A DNA stretch of 64,000 nt from Pseudolabrys taiwanensis. GTDB taxonomy: Bacteria; Pseudomonadota; Alphaproteobacteria; Rhizobiales; Xanthobacteraceae. Position 1 is the first letter of the stretch. Every line of letters starts with the position of its first letter. A program made the position numbers and the translations under genes. Under the pieces are notes generated by a model. The model was not told the DNA's origin and did no database searches. It worked only from the letters and a program-made list of their open reading frames with translations. Positions 34,237 through 42,832 of this stretch are shown in pieces. The stretch covers positions 744,001 through 808,000 of the forward strand of contig NZ_CP031417.1 of the NCBI RefSeq assembly GCF_003367395.1, given 5' to 3'.

Positions 34237-36060
34237 ATGCTTATGGCGGCTCTGCCCGCATTCAGTTTGCAGGAGCCTGAACACTACTTCCTCGGTGTCG
34301 AGAAGTCGGTGTGCGGCCGCGCCTGGAAGGACCGCCTCGACGCGCGCGGGCAAGCGCGCGCGCTGATGATCGCGCAGCGGCATGCGCTACCCGAGCTTTT
34401 GGCGCGGATCCTGGCGGGCCGGGGCGTCGAGCCCGACGAGGTCGAGACGTTTCTCGACCCGACCATCAAGCGGCTGATGCCGGACCCGCACACGCTGACC
34501 GACATGGAGCGCGCGGCCGAGCGCCTTGCTTATGCCGTTACGCGCGGCGAGAGCGTCGCCATCTTCGGCGACTACGACGTCGACGGCGCCACGGCGTCGG
34601 CGCTGCTGGCCGGCTATCTGCGCGCCTGCGGGCTCGATCCGGTGGTGCATATTCCCGACCGCATCTTCGAAGGCTATGGCCCGAACGTCGACGCCATCCG
34701 TTCCTTCGCCGAGCGCGGCGTGAAACTGCTGGTGACGGTCGATTGCGGCACGACCAGCCACGAGCCGCTCGCCGAAGCCAGGAAGCTCGGCCTCGATGTG
34801 ATCGTGCTCGATCATCACCAGGCCGACGAGGCGTTGCCGCCGGCTCTCGCGATCGTCAATCCCAACCGCGCCGACGATCTTTCCGGCCTCGGCCATCTCG
34901 CCGCGGTCGGCATCGTCTTCCTCGCCTTGGTCGCGTTGACCCGCACCTTGCGCGAACAGAATTTCTGGACCGGCTCGCGGCCGGTGCCCGATCTGTTGTC
35001 GCTGCTGCATCTGGTCGCGCTCGGCACCGTCGCCGACGTCGTGCCGTTGAAAGGCCTCAACCGCGCTTTCGTCGCCAAGGGGCTGATCGCGCTGCGCCGG
35101 CGCGAACACATCGGACAAACGGCGCTGATGGACGCCGCGCGTCTGTCGGGTCCGCCGGAGCCGTGGCATCTCGGCTTCATGCTCGGGCCGCGCATCAATG
35201 CCGGTGGCCGCATCGGCCGTGCCGATCTCGGCGTGCGCCTGCTGCTCGAGGAAGACCCGACGGAAGCGGCGCGCATCGCTGCCGAGCTCGACCGGCTCAA
35301 TCGCGAGCGCCAGCTCATCGAACAACAGACTCTGTCACAGGCTGAAGCCGAGGCGCTGGCGGCGCTCGGGCTCGAAGAGAAGGGCGCCGTGGTGGTGACG
35401 GCGGGGCAGGGCTGGCATCCGGGCGTCGTCGGTCTCGTCGCCGCGCGTTTGAAGGAGCGCTATGGCCGTCCGGCTTTTGCGATCGCGATGGAAGCGGGCG
35501 GCGTCGGCACCGGCTCGGGCCGTTCCATCCCGGGCGTCGACCTTGGTTCGGCGGTGCGCCGCGCGGTGCACGAAGGCTTGCTGGTGAAGGGCGGCGGGCA
35601 CGCGATGGCCGCCGGCATCACGCTCAAGAAGGATGCGCTCGGCGCTTTCCGTGGCTTTCTGGAAGAGTCTCTGGCCACGTCGGTCGAGCAGGCGCGGCGT
35701 GACTCAGCGCTCAAGATCGACGGCGCGGTGAGCGCCGGCGGCTTCAATCTCGCACTCGCCGATATGCTCAATCGCGCGGGGCCTTTTGGCGCCGGCAATC
35801 CCGAGCCGGTGTTGGCCTTGCCCGCGCATGTCATCGCTTACGCCGATAAAGTCGGTGAGAACCATGTGCGCGCGCGCTTCCGCTCCGGTGACGGCAAGTT
35901 CGTCAACGCCATTGCTTTCCGCAGCGTCGGTCAGCCGCTCGGTAATGCGCTGTTGGAGAACCGCGGCCGCGCCGTGCATGTCGCGGGCTGTCTCACCATC
36001 GATCGATGGCAGGGAGAAGAGCGCGTGCAGATGCGCGTCAGCGATATCGCGCTGACTTGA
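34237..36060 (+). CDS. recJ: Single-stranded-DNA-specific exonuclease RecJ
   Basis: Protein of 607 aa. DHH-family motifs are present: FGDYDVDGATASALL, VTVDCG, DHHQADE, and the DHHA1 motif GGGHAMAAG, with a C-terminal OB-fold domain (about 500-605). RecJ degrades single-stranded DNA 5' to 3' in recombination and mismatch repair. Start at 34237 follows the usual PEHYFLGVEKSV opening; ATG 34243 is an equal choice. The hom-glpX-recJ order is widely conserved in alphaproteobacteria. Confidence 0.95.
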   Translation: MLMAALPAFSLQEPEHYFLGVEKSVCGRAWKDRLDARGQARALMIAQRHALPELLARILAGRGVEPDEVETFLDPTIKRLMPDPHTLTDMERAAERLAYAVTRGESVAIFGDYDVDGATASALLAGYLRACGLDPVVHIPDRIFEGYGPNVDAIRSFAERGVKLLVTVDCGTTSHEPLAEARKLGLDVIVLDHHQADEALPPALAIVNPNRADDLSGLGHLAAVGIVFLALVALTRTLREQNFWTGSRPVPDLLSLLHLVALGTVADVVPLKGLNRAFVAKGLIALRRREHIGQTALMDAARLSGPPEPWHLGFMLGPRINAGGRIGRADLGVRLLLEEDPTEAARIAAELDRLNRERQLIEQQTLSQAEAEALAALGLEEKGAVVVTAGQGWHPGVVGLVAARLKERYGRPAFAIAMEAGGVGTGSGRSIPGVDLGSAVRRAVHEGLLVKGGGHAMAAGITLKKDALGAFRGFLEESLATSVEQARRDSALKIDGAVSAGGFNLALADMLNRAGPFGAGNPEPVLALPAHVIAYADKVGENHVRARFRSGDGKFVNAIAFRSVGQPLGNALLENRGRAVHVAGCLTIDRWQGEERVQMRVSDIALT

Positions 36061-36074
36061 AACGCGGCGCTTGC

Positions 36075-36302
36075 TTACGACGCCCGCGCCGCCTGCACTG
36101 CGTGTTCGAAAAGCCGGTCCGGATCGTCCTCGCCGGCTAGGCCCGCTTCGATGACGGCGCGCGCGACGAGGCGCGCCCGCGGCCCGTCATCGGCATCCAG
36201 GTCGAGCCTCTCACATACGCGTCGGAAAACGGCGAGCAGTTCGCCGAGGGGTCCCTCGTCAGCCGCAACGTCGCACTGTGCAACGGTATATTGATAGGTC
36301 AC
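36075..36302 (-). CDS. Small hypothetical acidic protein
   Basis: A protein of 75 aa beginning TYQYTVAQCD after a GTG start (36302). It is acidic, with the central LLAVFRRVCERLDLDADDG and the end DPDRLFEHAVQAARAS, and looks fully helical. No family recognised, although small proteins like this are often conserved next to recJ-type loci in Rhizobiales. GGCGGA lies upstream of the GTG. An ATG-like extension to 36341 seems less likely. It converges with recJ. Confidence 0.5.
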   Translation of the reverse strand: MTYQYTVAQCDVAADEGPLGELLAVFRRVCERLDLDADDGPRARLVARAVIEAGLAGEDDPDRLFEHAVQAARAS

Positions 36303-36699
36303 TGATGTTCCGCCTGACGGCTCGTGTGCGCAAGGAGCCAATGATTATAAGTTGCAGCGGGTTGAGCGACAGTACTAAGCCAAGCGGTGGAGACGGGGCA
36401 AGCGCTAGATGCAGGGCGACAAGCGCTCGCGGCACCATGAAACGCTGTCATTGCGTGCGGTCTACCCAGTCTTGGGGAGGCGCGGGAATGGGGCGCGGCG
36501 CGTATGACGTTACAAAGTCCCGCACCGGCTAGCGAAATTCGCGTGTTCATCAATGATGGCAGATTGCGGCCCGCCACCGTAACGCGGTAAGGCACCGCGC
36601 AAGCGAACTCTCGTCCAACCCGAGTTCCATAAAAAATCGGTCTGCAGGACCGCGACAAAGATGGCGTTCACCCCGGCGCCAGGAAATGAGGAAATTCTT
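36303..36699. other. Intergenic stretch, no gene seen
   Basis: About 400 bases between the small minus-strand gene and the MFS transporter gene. No family-like frame on either strand and no clear repeat. It must contain the promoter of the transporter, but I cannot point to one. Confidence 0.4.
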
Positions 36700-38019
36700 A
36701 TGTCATCGGAAAACACGGTCGACGTCGGCGCCCTGATCGACGCCGAAGGGATCGGCCGCGCGCAGTGGACCATCATCGCGCTGTGCGGGCTGGTCGCGCT
36801 GCTCGACGGTCTCGATCTGCAATCGATCGGACTTGCGGCGCCCGGTATCGTGGCACAGCTTCATATCCCGCCGCAGTCGCTCGGTGCCGTGTTCAGCGCG
36901 GCCCTGGCGGGCTTGATGCTCGGCGCCTTCAGTCTTGGGCCGCTGGCCGATCGCGTCGGCCGCAAGGGCGTGCTGATCGGTGCCACCTTGTGCTTCGGTG
37001 TCTTCACGGTGGCGACGGCTTTCGCCAACAGCTTCCCGGTGCTGCTGGCCTGCCGCTTCCTCGCCGGGCTTGGCCTCGGCGGCGCCATGCCGAGCTTCAT
37101 TAGTCTCGCCTCGGAATACGTGCCGGCCAATAAGCGCGCGACGATCGTCAGCCTGTTATGGGCGGGCTTTCCGCTTGGCGGCGTCGTCGGCGGCTTCCTT
37201 GGTTCGTGGATCATCCCGGCTTACGGCTGGCATTCGATCTTCATCGTCGGCGGCATCGTGCCGATCGTGATCGCTTTCGCCTTGATCGCTGCGCTGCCCG
37301 AATCCGTGGCCTTCCTGATCAATCGCGGTCGGCCGCGCGAGCAGATCGTCGGCATCCTGCGGCGCATCTACCCCGAGAAAACAATCGCGGATGACGCGCG
37401 GTTCACGCGTCGCGCGGAAACCAGCAACGCCTCCGTCTCGCAGTTGTTCGCCGGGGGGCGGGCGCTTGGCACGATCCTGTTGTGGATCGCCTTCTTCTTC
37501 GCCTTCATGATCCTGGTGACCAACTCGTCGTGGACGCCGAGCCTGCTGCGCAGTCTCAATGTGCCGGTCGAGCAATCGGCCGTGGCGCTGGCGTTGTTCA
37601 ACTTCGGTTCGCTGTTCGGCTCCGGCGTCGCCGGTGCGCTCGTTGCCGCGCTCGGACCTGCCGGTGTGCTGTCGCTGACGCTGCTCGGCGGCGCCGTAGC
37701 CTATGCCGGCGTCGGCTGGGCGGCGCCGTCGATCGTCGGCATCACCATCGCGCAGACGGCGTTCGGCGTGCTGCTCGGCTGCGCGAGTTCGGGCCTCATC
37801 GCGCTGGCGGCGATCTATTACCCCAGCGCCGTGCGCTCGACCGGCGTCGGCTGGGCCACCGCGATGGGGCGCTTCGGCTCCTTCGTCGGCCCGCTCGTCG
37901 TCGGCACCTTGGTCGGCGCGCATTGGGGCGTGCAGACCATCTTCGCTGTGGTTGCCGGATCCATCCTGATCGGCGCGGTGGCGTGTCTGCTGATGCCGCG
38001 GCCGAAAGCGCAGGACTGA
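36700..38019 (+). CDS. MFS transporter, aromatic acid:H+ symporter type
   Basis: Protein of 439 aa with twelve predicted helices. The LDGLDLQSIGLAAPG motif in helix 1 (acidic residues in DGxD) and GPLADRVGRKGVL between helices 2 and 3 are features of the AAHS family (PcaK, BenK), which takes up 4-hydroxybenzoate, benzoate and relatives. The ATG at 36700 has GAGGAAA seven bases upstream; the longer frame from 36661 lacks a site. It lies convergent with a flavin hydroxylase gene, and the pair suggests aromatic catabolism. Confidence 0.88.
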   Translation: MSSENTVDVGALIDAEGIGRAQWTIIALCGLVALLDGLDLQSIGLAAPGIVAQLHIPPQSLGAVFSAALAGLMLGAFSLGPLADRVGRKGVLIGATLCFGVFTVATAFANSFPVLLACRFLAGLGLGGAMPSFISLASEYVPANKRATIVSLLWAGFPLGGVVGGFLGSWIIPAYGWHSIFIVGGIVPIVIAFALIAALPESVAFLINRGRPREQIVGILRRIYPEKTIADDARFTRRAETSNASVSQLFAGGRALGTILLWIAFFFAFMILVTNSSWTPSLLRSLNVPVEQSAVALALFNFGSLFGSGVAGALVAALGPAGVLSLTLLGGAVAYAGVGWAAPSIVGITIAQTAFGVLLGCASSGLIALAAIYYPSAVRSTGVGWATAMGRFGSFVGPLVVGTLVGAHWGVQTIFAVVAGSILIGAVACLLMPRPKAQD

Positions 38020-38025
38020 ACGGCG

Positions 38026-39639
38026 CTAATGCCCCGTCGCCGTCGCGGCCAAGGCCGCGGCGTCGCTCGGCGGCGTGTTGCCGCGCCAGACGACGTGCAT
38101 GTCGGGCCGCAGCAGGATGAGGTCGTGGCCATAGACATCGCGGGCGGCGTCGTCCGCGATGTCGAGCACGGTCATCGGCGCGCCATGGCCGCCGATCGCG
38201 CTTTCGAGCGCACGCGTGTCGGCCTTGCTGCGGCCGAGCTTGAGCAAGGTGAAGCCGTCGATCGGGATGCGGTCTTGGATCGGTTCGCCGCTGTCCATCC
38301 AGACATGCGGCAGCCGCGCGCCCGGCCATGTCGTCGGATGATACTCGCGGAAGAGATGCTCGGGCCCGCCGGGGATGTTGTCGATGATCGGCGAGTCGAC
38401 ATAGCGATAGCCGAGCTCCGCGCCGATCATCTCGTTGGTCTTGCGCTGTTCGACATCGGCGATGCGGATGAGGTTGTCGCGCGCGGCCTGGCCGGCAGCC
38501 GTGTCGTCCGCGATTTCCGGCCGGTATTGCGAGCGCCATTTGCGCCGGCCGAGCGAGGCATAACGCGAGGCGCCGACATTGCGTTCGCCGATCTGCCGGC
38601 GCTCGATCTCATAGGAATTGAGCAGGTTGTCGCCGCCCCAGCCGCGCAACGTCGCTGCCAGCTTCCACGACAGGTCGAAGGCGTCGCCGACGCCGGTGTT
38701 CATGCCGAGGCCGCCGGTCGGGATGACGAGATGCACGGCATCGCCTGCGAGAAAGACGCGGCGATCGCGATAGCGGTCGGCGAGCAGCAGATTCTGCCGC
38801 CAGGATTGACATGACAGCATCTCGTACTTGACCGGGATGCCGACCACCGTCTCGAACTGGGTCTTCATTTCCTCGTCGCTGCCGACGGTCGCGTGCAGCG
38901 TGAAGTGCTTGGTCGAGTCTTGCATGATCAGGAACGAGGCGCGGTTGTCCGCGACGTGATAGTGGCGGCCTTTGCCGGGACCGTTGCCGATCGGGATCTT
39001 GTCGAACAGCTCGTCGCAGCGATAAAGCGCCTGCCGCAGCTCCAGCAGATTGCCTTCGCCGCGCAGAGAAATGCCGAGCTGCTTGCGCACGGGGCTCGCG
39101 CCGCCGTCGCAGCCGCCGAGATATTGCGCGCTCAAGGTTTCGGTTTTGCCGTCGGTGGTCTGCACCGTGGCGGTCACGCTGCGCGCGTCCTGCGCAAGCG
39201 AGACGAACTCGCAGCCGTAGCGCACGGTCACGCTCGGCAGCGTCTCGGCCACCGATTTCAACAGCGGCTCGAGCGTATATTGCGAGATGAGCTGATAGGG
39301 CTCGCACGGCGCGCTGCCGTCGTCGATCTTGGCGATATCGCGCCGGGCGTCATCGGCCGACGGGTAGGGCAGGTGCAGGAGAGGCGGCTCGGTCATGCCG
39401 AGAACGATGTACACGTCCATCGGCACGTCGCCGCGCAAACCGGCCGCGCGGATTTTGTCGGCGAGGCCGATGCGCCGGTACAGTTCCATCGTCCGTGCGT
39501 TGCAGCGTTCCATCTTCGGCAGGAACTGCGGCGCGTCCTTCTTCTCGATCAACGTGCATTTGATACCGCGCCGCCCAAGATCGATCGCCAGGGTCAGTCC
39601 GACCGGGCCCGCGCCGACGACGATGACTTCCGTATCCAT
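38026..39639 (-). CDS. FAD-dependent aromatic hydroxylase (MhpA-like)
   Basis: Protein of 537 aa with the para-hydroxybenzoate hydroxylase fold. VVGAGPVGLTLA (residues 6-17) binds FAD, followed by an LIEKK segment, a mid-protein GCDGGASPVRKQLG (DG motif) and GDAVHLVIPTGGLGMNTGVGDA (GD motif). A C-terminal thioredoxin-like domain is present from about 410. Enzymes of this type hydroxylate phenolic acids with NAD(P)H. The exact substrate is not evident. It is divergent from a class II aldolase-like gene, with only 55 bases between them. Confidence 0.9.
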   Translation of the reverse strand: MDTEVIVVGAGPVGLTLAIDLGRRGIKCTLIEKKDAPQFLPKMERCNARTMELYRRIGLADKIRAAGLRGDVPMDVYIVLGMTEPPLLHLPYPSADDARRDIAKIDDGSAPCEPYQLISQYTLEPLLKSVAETLPSVTVRYGCEFVSLAQDARSVTATVQTTDGKTETLSAQYLGGCDGGASPVRKQLGISLRGEGNLLELRQALYRCDELFDKIPIGNGPGKGRHYHVADNRASFLIMQDSTKHFTLHATVGSDEEMKTQFETVVGIPVKYEMLSCQSWRQNLLLADRYRDRRVFLAGDAVHLVIPTGGLGMNTGVGDAFDLSWKLAATLRGWGGDNLLNSYEIERRQIGERNVGASRYASLGRRKWRSQYRPEIADDTAAGQAARDNLIRIADVEQRKTNEMIGAELGYRYVDSPIIDNIPGGPEHLFREYHPTTWPGARLPHVWMDSGEPIQDRIPIDGFTLLKLGRSKADTRALESAIGGHGAPMTVLDIADDAARDVYGHDLILLRPDMHVVWRGNTPPSDAAALAATATGH

Positions 39640-39694
39640 GCCGCTCTTCTCTCCCTCATCCCCGTCTTTTTATTTCACATCGTGATACGGCGCG

Positions 39695-40525
39695 GTGCAA
39701 TGGCTTGCGGCGCTCGCACAGCAGACTCCAATATGCGAAGCTGATGCTCTCGCCAACACGTGGCGTGCGCAACCCTGCGCCGCCGAAAAGCCAGGTGCTT
39801 ATTTGCCGGAACCTGTCATCGCCTCCGCTGGCGCGGTCGATCCCGCGCTCATCGAAAATTTCGTGCTCGCGAGCCGCATTCTCGCGCACCATGGTGTGCT
39901 GGATGCCTGGGGTCATGTGAGCATCCGTCATCCCGGCAACGCGGAGCGCTATCTGCTGTCGCGGGCGCGGGCGCCGGCTTTGGTGTCGGCCGAAGACATC
40001 ATGGAGTTCGACCTCGGCTCCAATCCGGTCGATCAGCGCGGGCGCCGCATCTTCCTCGAGCGCTACATCCACGGCGAAGTGTACAGGGCGCGGCCGGACG
40101 TGCACGCGATCGTCCATAGCCATTCGCCGACGATGATCCCGTTCAGCGTCACCGGTGAGCCGTTGCGCGCCATTTCGCACATTGCTTCGTTCATGTGCGA
40201 GGAGGTGCCGGTCTGGGAAATCCGCGACGTCGGCATCGTCAACGGTCTCTTGGTGGCCAACAGCGCGCAGGGCGCCTCGCTTGCCAACAGGCTGGGCAAG
40301 GGGCCGGTCTGCCTGATGCGCGGCCACGGCAATGTCGTGGTGGCCGGCGATATCAAAATCGCGGTGCAGCGCGCCCTTTATGCCGAAGTCAATGCGCAGC
40401 AGCTCGCTACTGCGCTGTCCTTTAAGCGACCGATCACCTTCGTATCGCCGGACGAAGCGCAGGATCCCAAGCGCCTCGACGACGCTTGGGAGGTGTGGAA
40501 GGCGGAAGTCGAAGGCGGCGCCTGA
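39695..40525 (+). CDS. Class II aldolase/adducin family protein
   Basis: Protein of up to 276 aa. The zinc motif HSHSP (around residues 141-145), RGHGNVVV and an N-terminal HHGVLDAWGHVS segment fit the class II aldolase/adducin fold, found in L-fuculose-phosphate-like aldolases and in aromatic-ring hydroxylation clusters. The N-terminal 36 residues from the GTG at 39695 are unlike relatives, so a TTG at 39803 may be the true start. Possible role: decarboxylation or aldol cleavage of a ring-degradation product, by context only. Confidence 0.8.
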   Translation: MQWLAALAQQTPICEADALANTWRAQPCAAEKPGAYLPEPVIASAGAVDPALIENFVLASRILAHHGVLDAWGHVSIRHPGNAERYLLSRARAPALVSAEDIMEFDLGSNPVDQRGRRIFLERYIHGEVYRARPDVHAIVHSHSPTMIPFSVTGEPLRAISHIASFMCEEVPVWEIRDVGIVNGLLVANSAQGASLANRLGKGPVCLMRGHGNVVVAGDIKIAVQRALYAEVNAQQLATALSFKRPITFVSPDEAQDPKRLDDAWEVWKAEVEGGA

Positions 40526-40529
40526 GGGG

Positions 40530-41348
40530 TCAGGCCGCCTTGGCGCGGCTCGGCAGTTCTTCGCCAGGAGCGGTGAAGGCGTACACGTCCATGCGCAGGA
40601 TGCTGTAGGTCGCGCTGGTGTGCAGACGCGTCGCCTGCGGATGCTCGCCCGCCGCACCCAAGGCCGTGTAGAGCGGCAAGAGGTGCTCTTCCGTCGGATG
40701 GTTCTTGGTGGCGAAGGGCGCGTTCCGGCGATAGTCGACGAGGTCGGCGATCCGCTGGCTGCGCAGACGCTCGTCGAACCAGTCGGCGAAGCCGTTCACC
40801 CAGTCCGGCGCCTTGCCGTTGACGTCCTGGCCGCGGAATTCCGACAGATCGTGGGTATAGCTGCCGCTGCCGATGACGAGCACATCGTCCTCGCGCAGCT
40901 TGGCGATGGCGCGGCCGACGCGCAGCGCATGCGCCGGGCCGAGATGCGGTTGCACCGAAAGCTGCACCACCGGGATATCGGCCTGCGGATACATCAGCAG
41001 CAACGGCACCCAGGCGCCATGGTCGAGACCGCGCTTGTTGTCAATGCCGCAGGTGAGGCCATCGGCCTGCAGCAGTTCGACGACGCGGTTGGCGACGTCC
41101 GGTGCGCCGGGCGCGGGATAGCGCAGATCGTAGAGCGCGCGCGGGAAGCCGTAGAAGTCGTGAATGGTCTCGTTGCTGGTGACAGCGTTCACCATCGGCG
41201 CCGCAGTCTCCCAATGCGCGGAGACGACGACGATCGCGCGCGGGCGCGGCAAGAGAGCCCCGGCTTCGCGCAGAAACGTGCGCGCCGGCGTGTCGGTCAA
41301 CGGCAACGTCGGGGCGCCGTGGGACAGGAACAGGCTGGGCAAAGTCAT
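40530..41348 (-). CDS. DODA-type extradiol dioxygenase
   Basis: Protein of 272 aa of the class III extradiol ring-cleavage family, 4,5-DOPA dioxygenase (YgiD) branch. SLFLSHGAPTLPL near the start and VVSAHWE supply His metal ligands; later GSGSYTHDL and FATKNHPTEEHLLPL are conserved. It opens catecholic rings with iron or zinc. It ends five bases from the aldolase stop (convergent) and is 31 bases downstream of the DoxX gene in the same operon, under a likely LysR control. Confidence 0.9.
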   Translation of the reverse strand: MTLPSLFLSHGAPTLPLTDTPARTFLREAGALLPRPRAIVVVSAHWETAAPMVNAVTSNETIHDFYGFPRALYDLRYPAPGAPDVANRVVELLQADGLTCGIDNKRGLDHGAWVPLLLMYPQADIPVVQLSVQPHLGPAHALRVGRAIAKLREDDVLVIGSGSYTHDLSEFRGQDVNGKAPDWVNGFADWFDERLRSQRIADLVDYRRNAPFATKNHPTEEHLLPLYTALGAAGEHPQATRLHTSATYSILRMDVYAFTAPGEELPSRAKAA

Positions 41349-41379
41349 GACACGTCTCCTTTGAAGCCGGGGTTAGAGC

Positions 41380-41808
41380 TTAACGCGCGAGCGCCAGTTC
41401 GCCGCTGCGGCCGCTGATCGGACGCAAGGCATAGGCGCCATCGCCGAGCAGTGCCTGCACGAGCAGGGCAACCGCCCAGAACGCCGGGTATTCCCAGCCG
41501 CCATTCGGGTTGTTGAAGAAGAAGCCGGCGGCGCCGTGCACGCTGAAGATAGCGCCGAGCAGGATGGGGATGAGCAGGATCGCGACGACACGGGTCCATA
41601 CGCCAAGGATCAGTGCGAGGCCACCGAGGACCTCCACGGTCATGGTGACGTAAGCGAGCGCCGGCGGCAGACCGACCGAGCCGAAGAAGGCCGCGGTGCC
41701 GGCGGGGGTGAAGACGAACAGCTTGAGGGCGGCGTGGACAAGAAACAGGCCGCCGAGCGTCAGGCGTAGGAGCAGGGCGGCGTAGGGGGCGGTACGGGTA
41801 TCGATCAT
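41380..41808 (-). CDS. DoxX family membrane protein
   Basis: Protein of 142 aa with four hydrophobic helices and the DoxX signature around RLTLGGLFLVHAALKLF and TVEVLGGLALILGVWTR. Function of DoxX proteins is not well defined; they often sit beside dioxygenase or redox genes. It is first in a two-gene operon with the DODA-type dioxygenase and is divergent from the LysR gene, across a gap with repeated CTATAGGTGTGA sites. Confidence 0.87.
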   Translation of the reverse strand: MIDTRTAPYAALLLRLTLGGLFLVHAALKLFVFTPAGTAAFFGSVGLPPALAYVTMTVEVLGGLALILGVWTRVVAILLIPILLGAIFSVHGAAGFFFNNPNGGWEYPAFWAVALLVQALLGDGAYALRPISGRSGELALAR

Positions 41809-41848
41809 CGGGACCTCCGGAACATGATAGGTCCGATATGGCTCATTC

Positions 41849-41902
41849 CTATAGGTGTGATAATCTATCGCCTATGAATTACATTACACACTATAGGTGT
41901 GA
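41849..41902. promoter_or_regulatory. Direct-repeat operator for the LysR regulator (candidate)
   Basis: CTATAGGTGTGA occurs twice, at 41849-41860 and 41891-41902, 42 bases apart or four helical turns. ATAGGT recurs at 41827 and an inverted CGCCTAT lies between the copies. Placed between the divergent LysR and DoxX genes, these are the likely regulator binding sites. Confidence 0.6.
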
Positions 41903-41914
41903 GGTTGCGGACCG

Positions 41915-42832
41915 ATGCTTGACCGCCTGACCAGTCTGGAGGTCTTCGCCAAAGTGGCCGAAATCGGCAGCTTTTCGGCCGCCGGCCGGGCCGTGGGCCT
42001 GTCGCAGACCATGGTGACCAAGCACATTGCGGCTCTGGAGGAGCGGCTCGGCATCAAGCTGTTTCACCGGACCACGCGTCGGCTGACGCTCACGGAGGCC
42101 GGCCGCGGCTATCTGGAGTCGGCGCAGAGCATCCTGAGCGAGATGGACGCAGCGGACGCCGCGGTGGCCGCCGATCGCTTCGAGCCGCGCGGCGTGCTGC
42201 GGGTGAACGCGCCGGTCTCCTTCGGCGCGCATCAGTTGGCGCCGCTGCTCTCGGAGTTTCATGCGCGCTATCACCAGGTGCAGGTCGATCTCGGTCTCAA
42301 CGATCGCCTCGTCGATCTTGCCGAGGAGGGCTGGGACCTCGCCATCCGGATCGGCACATTGGCGAGCTCCAGCCTCATCGCGCGCCGTATCGCACCGTGC
42401 CGTGCGGTGGTGTGCGCGGCGCCGTCTTATCTCGCCGCGCGCGGCACACCGCGCACGATCGACGATCTCAAGGCGCACGACTGCATGGGCTACACATTGT
42501 CGCGTCTCGTCGGCGCCGATATCTGGACCTTCGCCGGCGACAAAGCGGTCAAGGTCGCCGGGAGCCTGCGCGCCAACAATGGCGACGCGTTGCGCGCCGC
42601 GGCCGTGGCGGGGCAGGGCATCATCTATCAGCCGACCTTCGTGGTCGCCGACGATCTGCGCGCCGGCACCCTCGTGCCGGTCGCGCTCGATCATCCGACC
42701 GTCGAGTTCGGCGGCATCTATGCCGTTTATCTGCCGGAGCGGAATCCGCCGGCGAAGGTGCGTGCTTTCATCGACTTCCTCGCCGGCCGCTTCGCGCCGG
42801 AGCCGCCATGGGACCGCGATCTGCCGCGCTAG
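41915..42832 (+). CDS. LysR-family transcriptional regulator
   Basis: Protein of 305 aa: N-terminal helix-turn-helix (about residues 1-60; LEVFAKVAEIGSFSAAGRAV, LFHRTTRRLTLTEAG) and a substrate-binding domain with the VNAPVSFG and EEGWDLAIRIG segments. It belongs to the LTTR group that includes many DoxX/quinone-responsive regulators. It most likely controls the divergent DoxX-DODA operon through the CTATAGGTGTGA repeats. The ligand is unknown. Its stop overlaps the end of the convergent PPDK-like gene by four bases. Confidence 0.9.
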   Translation: MLDRLTSLEVFAKVAEIGSFSAAGRAVGLSQTMVTKHIAALEERLGIKLFHRTTRRLTLTEAGRGYLESAQSILSEMDAADAAVAADRFEPRGVLRVNAPVSFGAHQLAPLLSEFHARYHQVQVDLGLNDRLVDLAEEGWDLAIRIGTLASSSLIARRIAPCRAVVCAAPSYLAARGTPRTIDDLKAHDCMGYTLSRLVGADIWTFAGDKAVKVAGSLRANNGDALRAAAVAGQGIIYQPTFVVADDLRAGTLVPVALDHPTVEFGGIYAVYLPERNPPAKVRAFIDFLAGRFAPEPPWDRDLPR

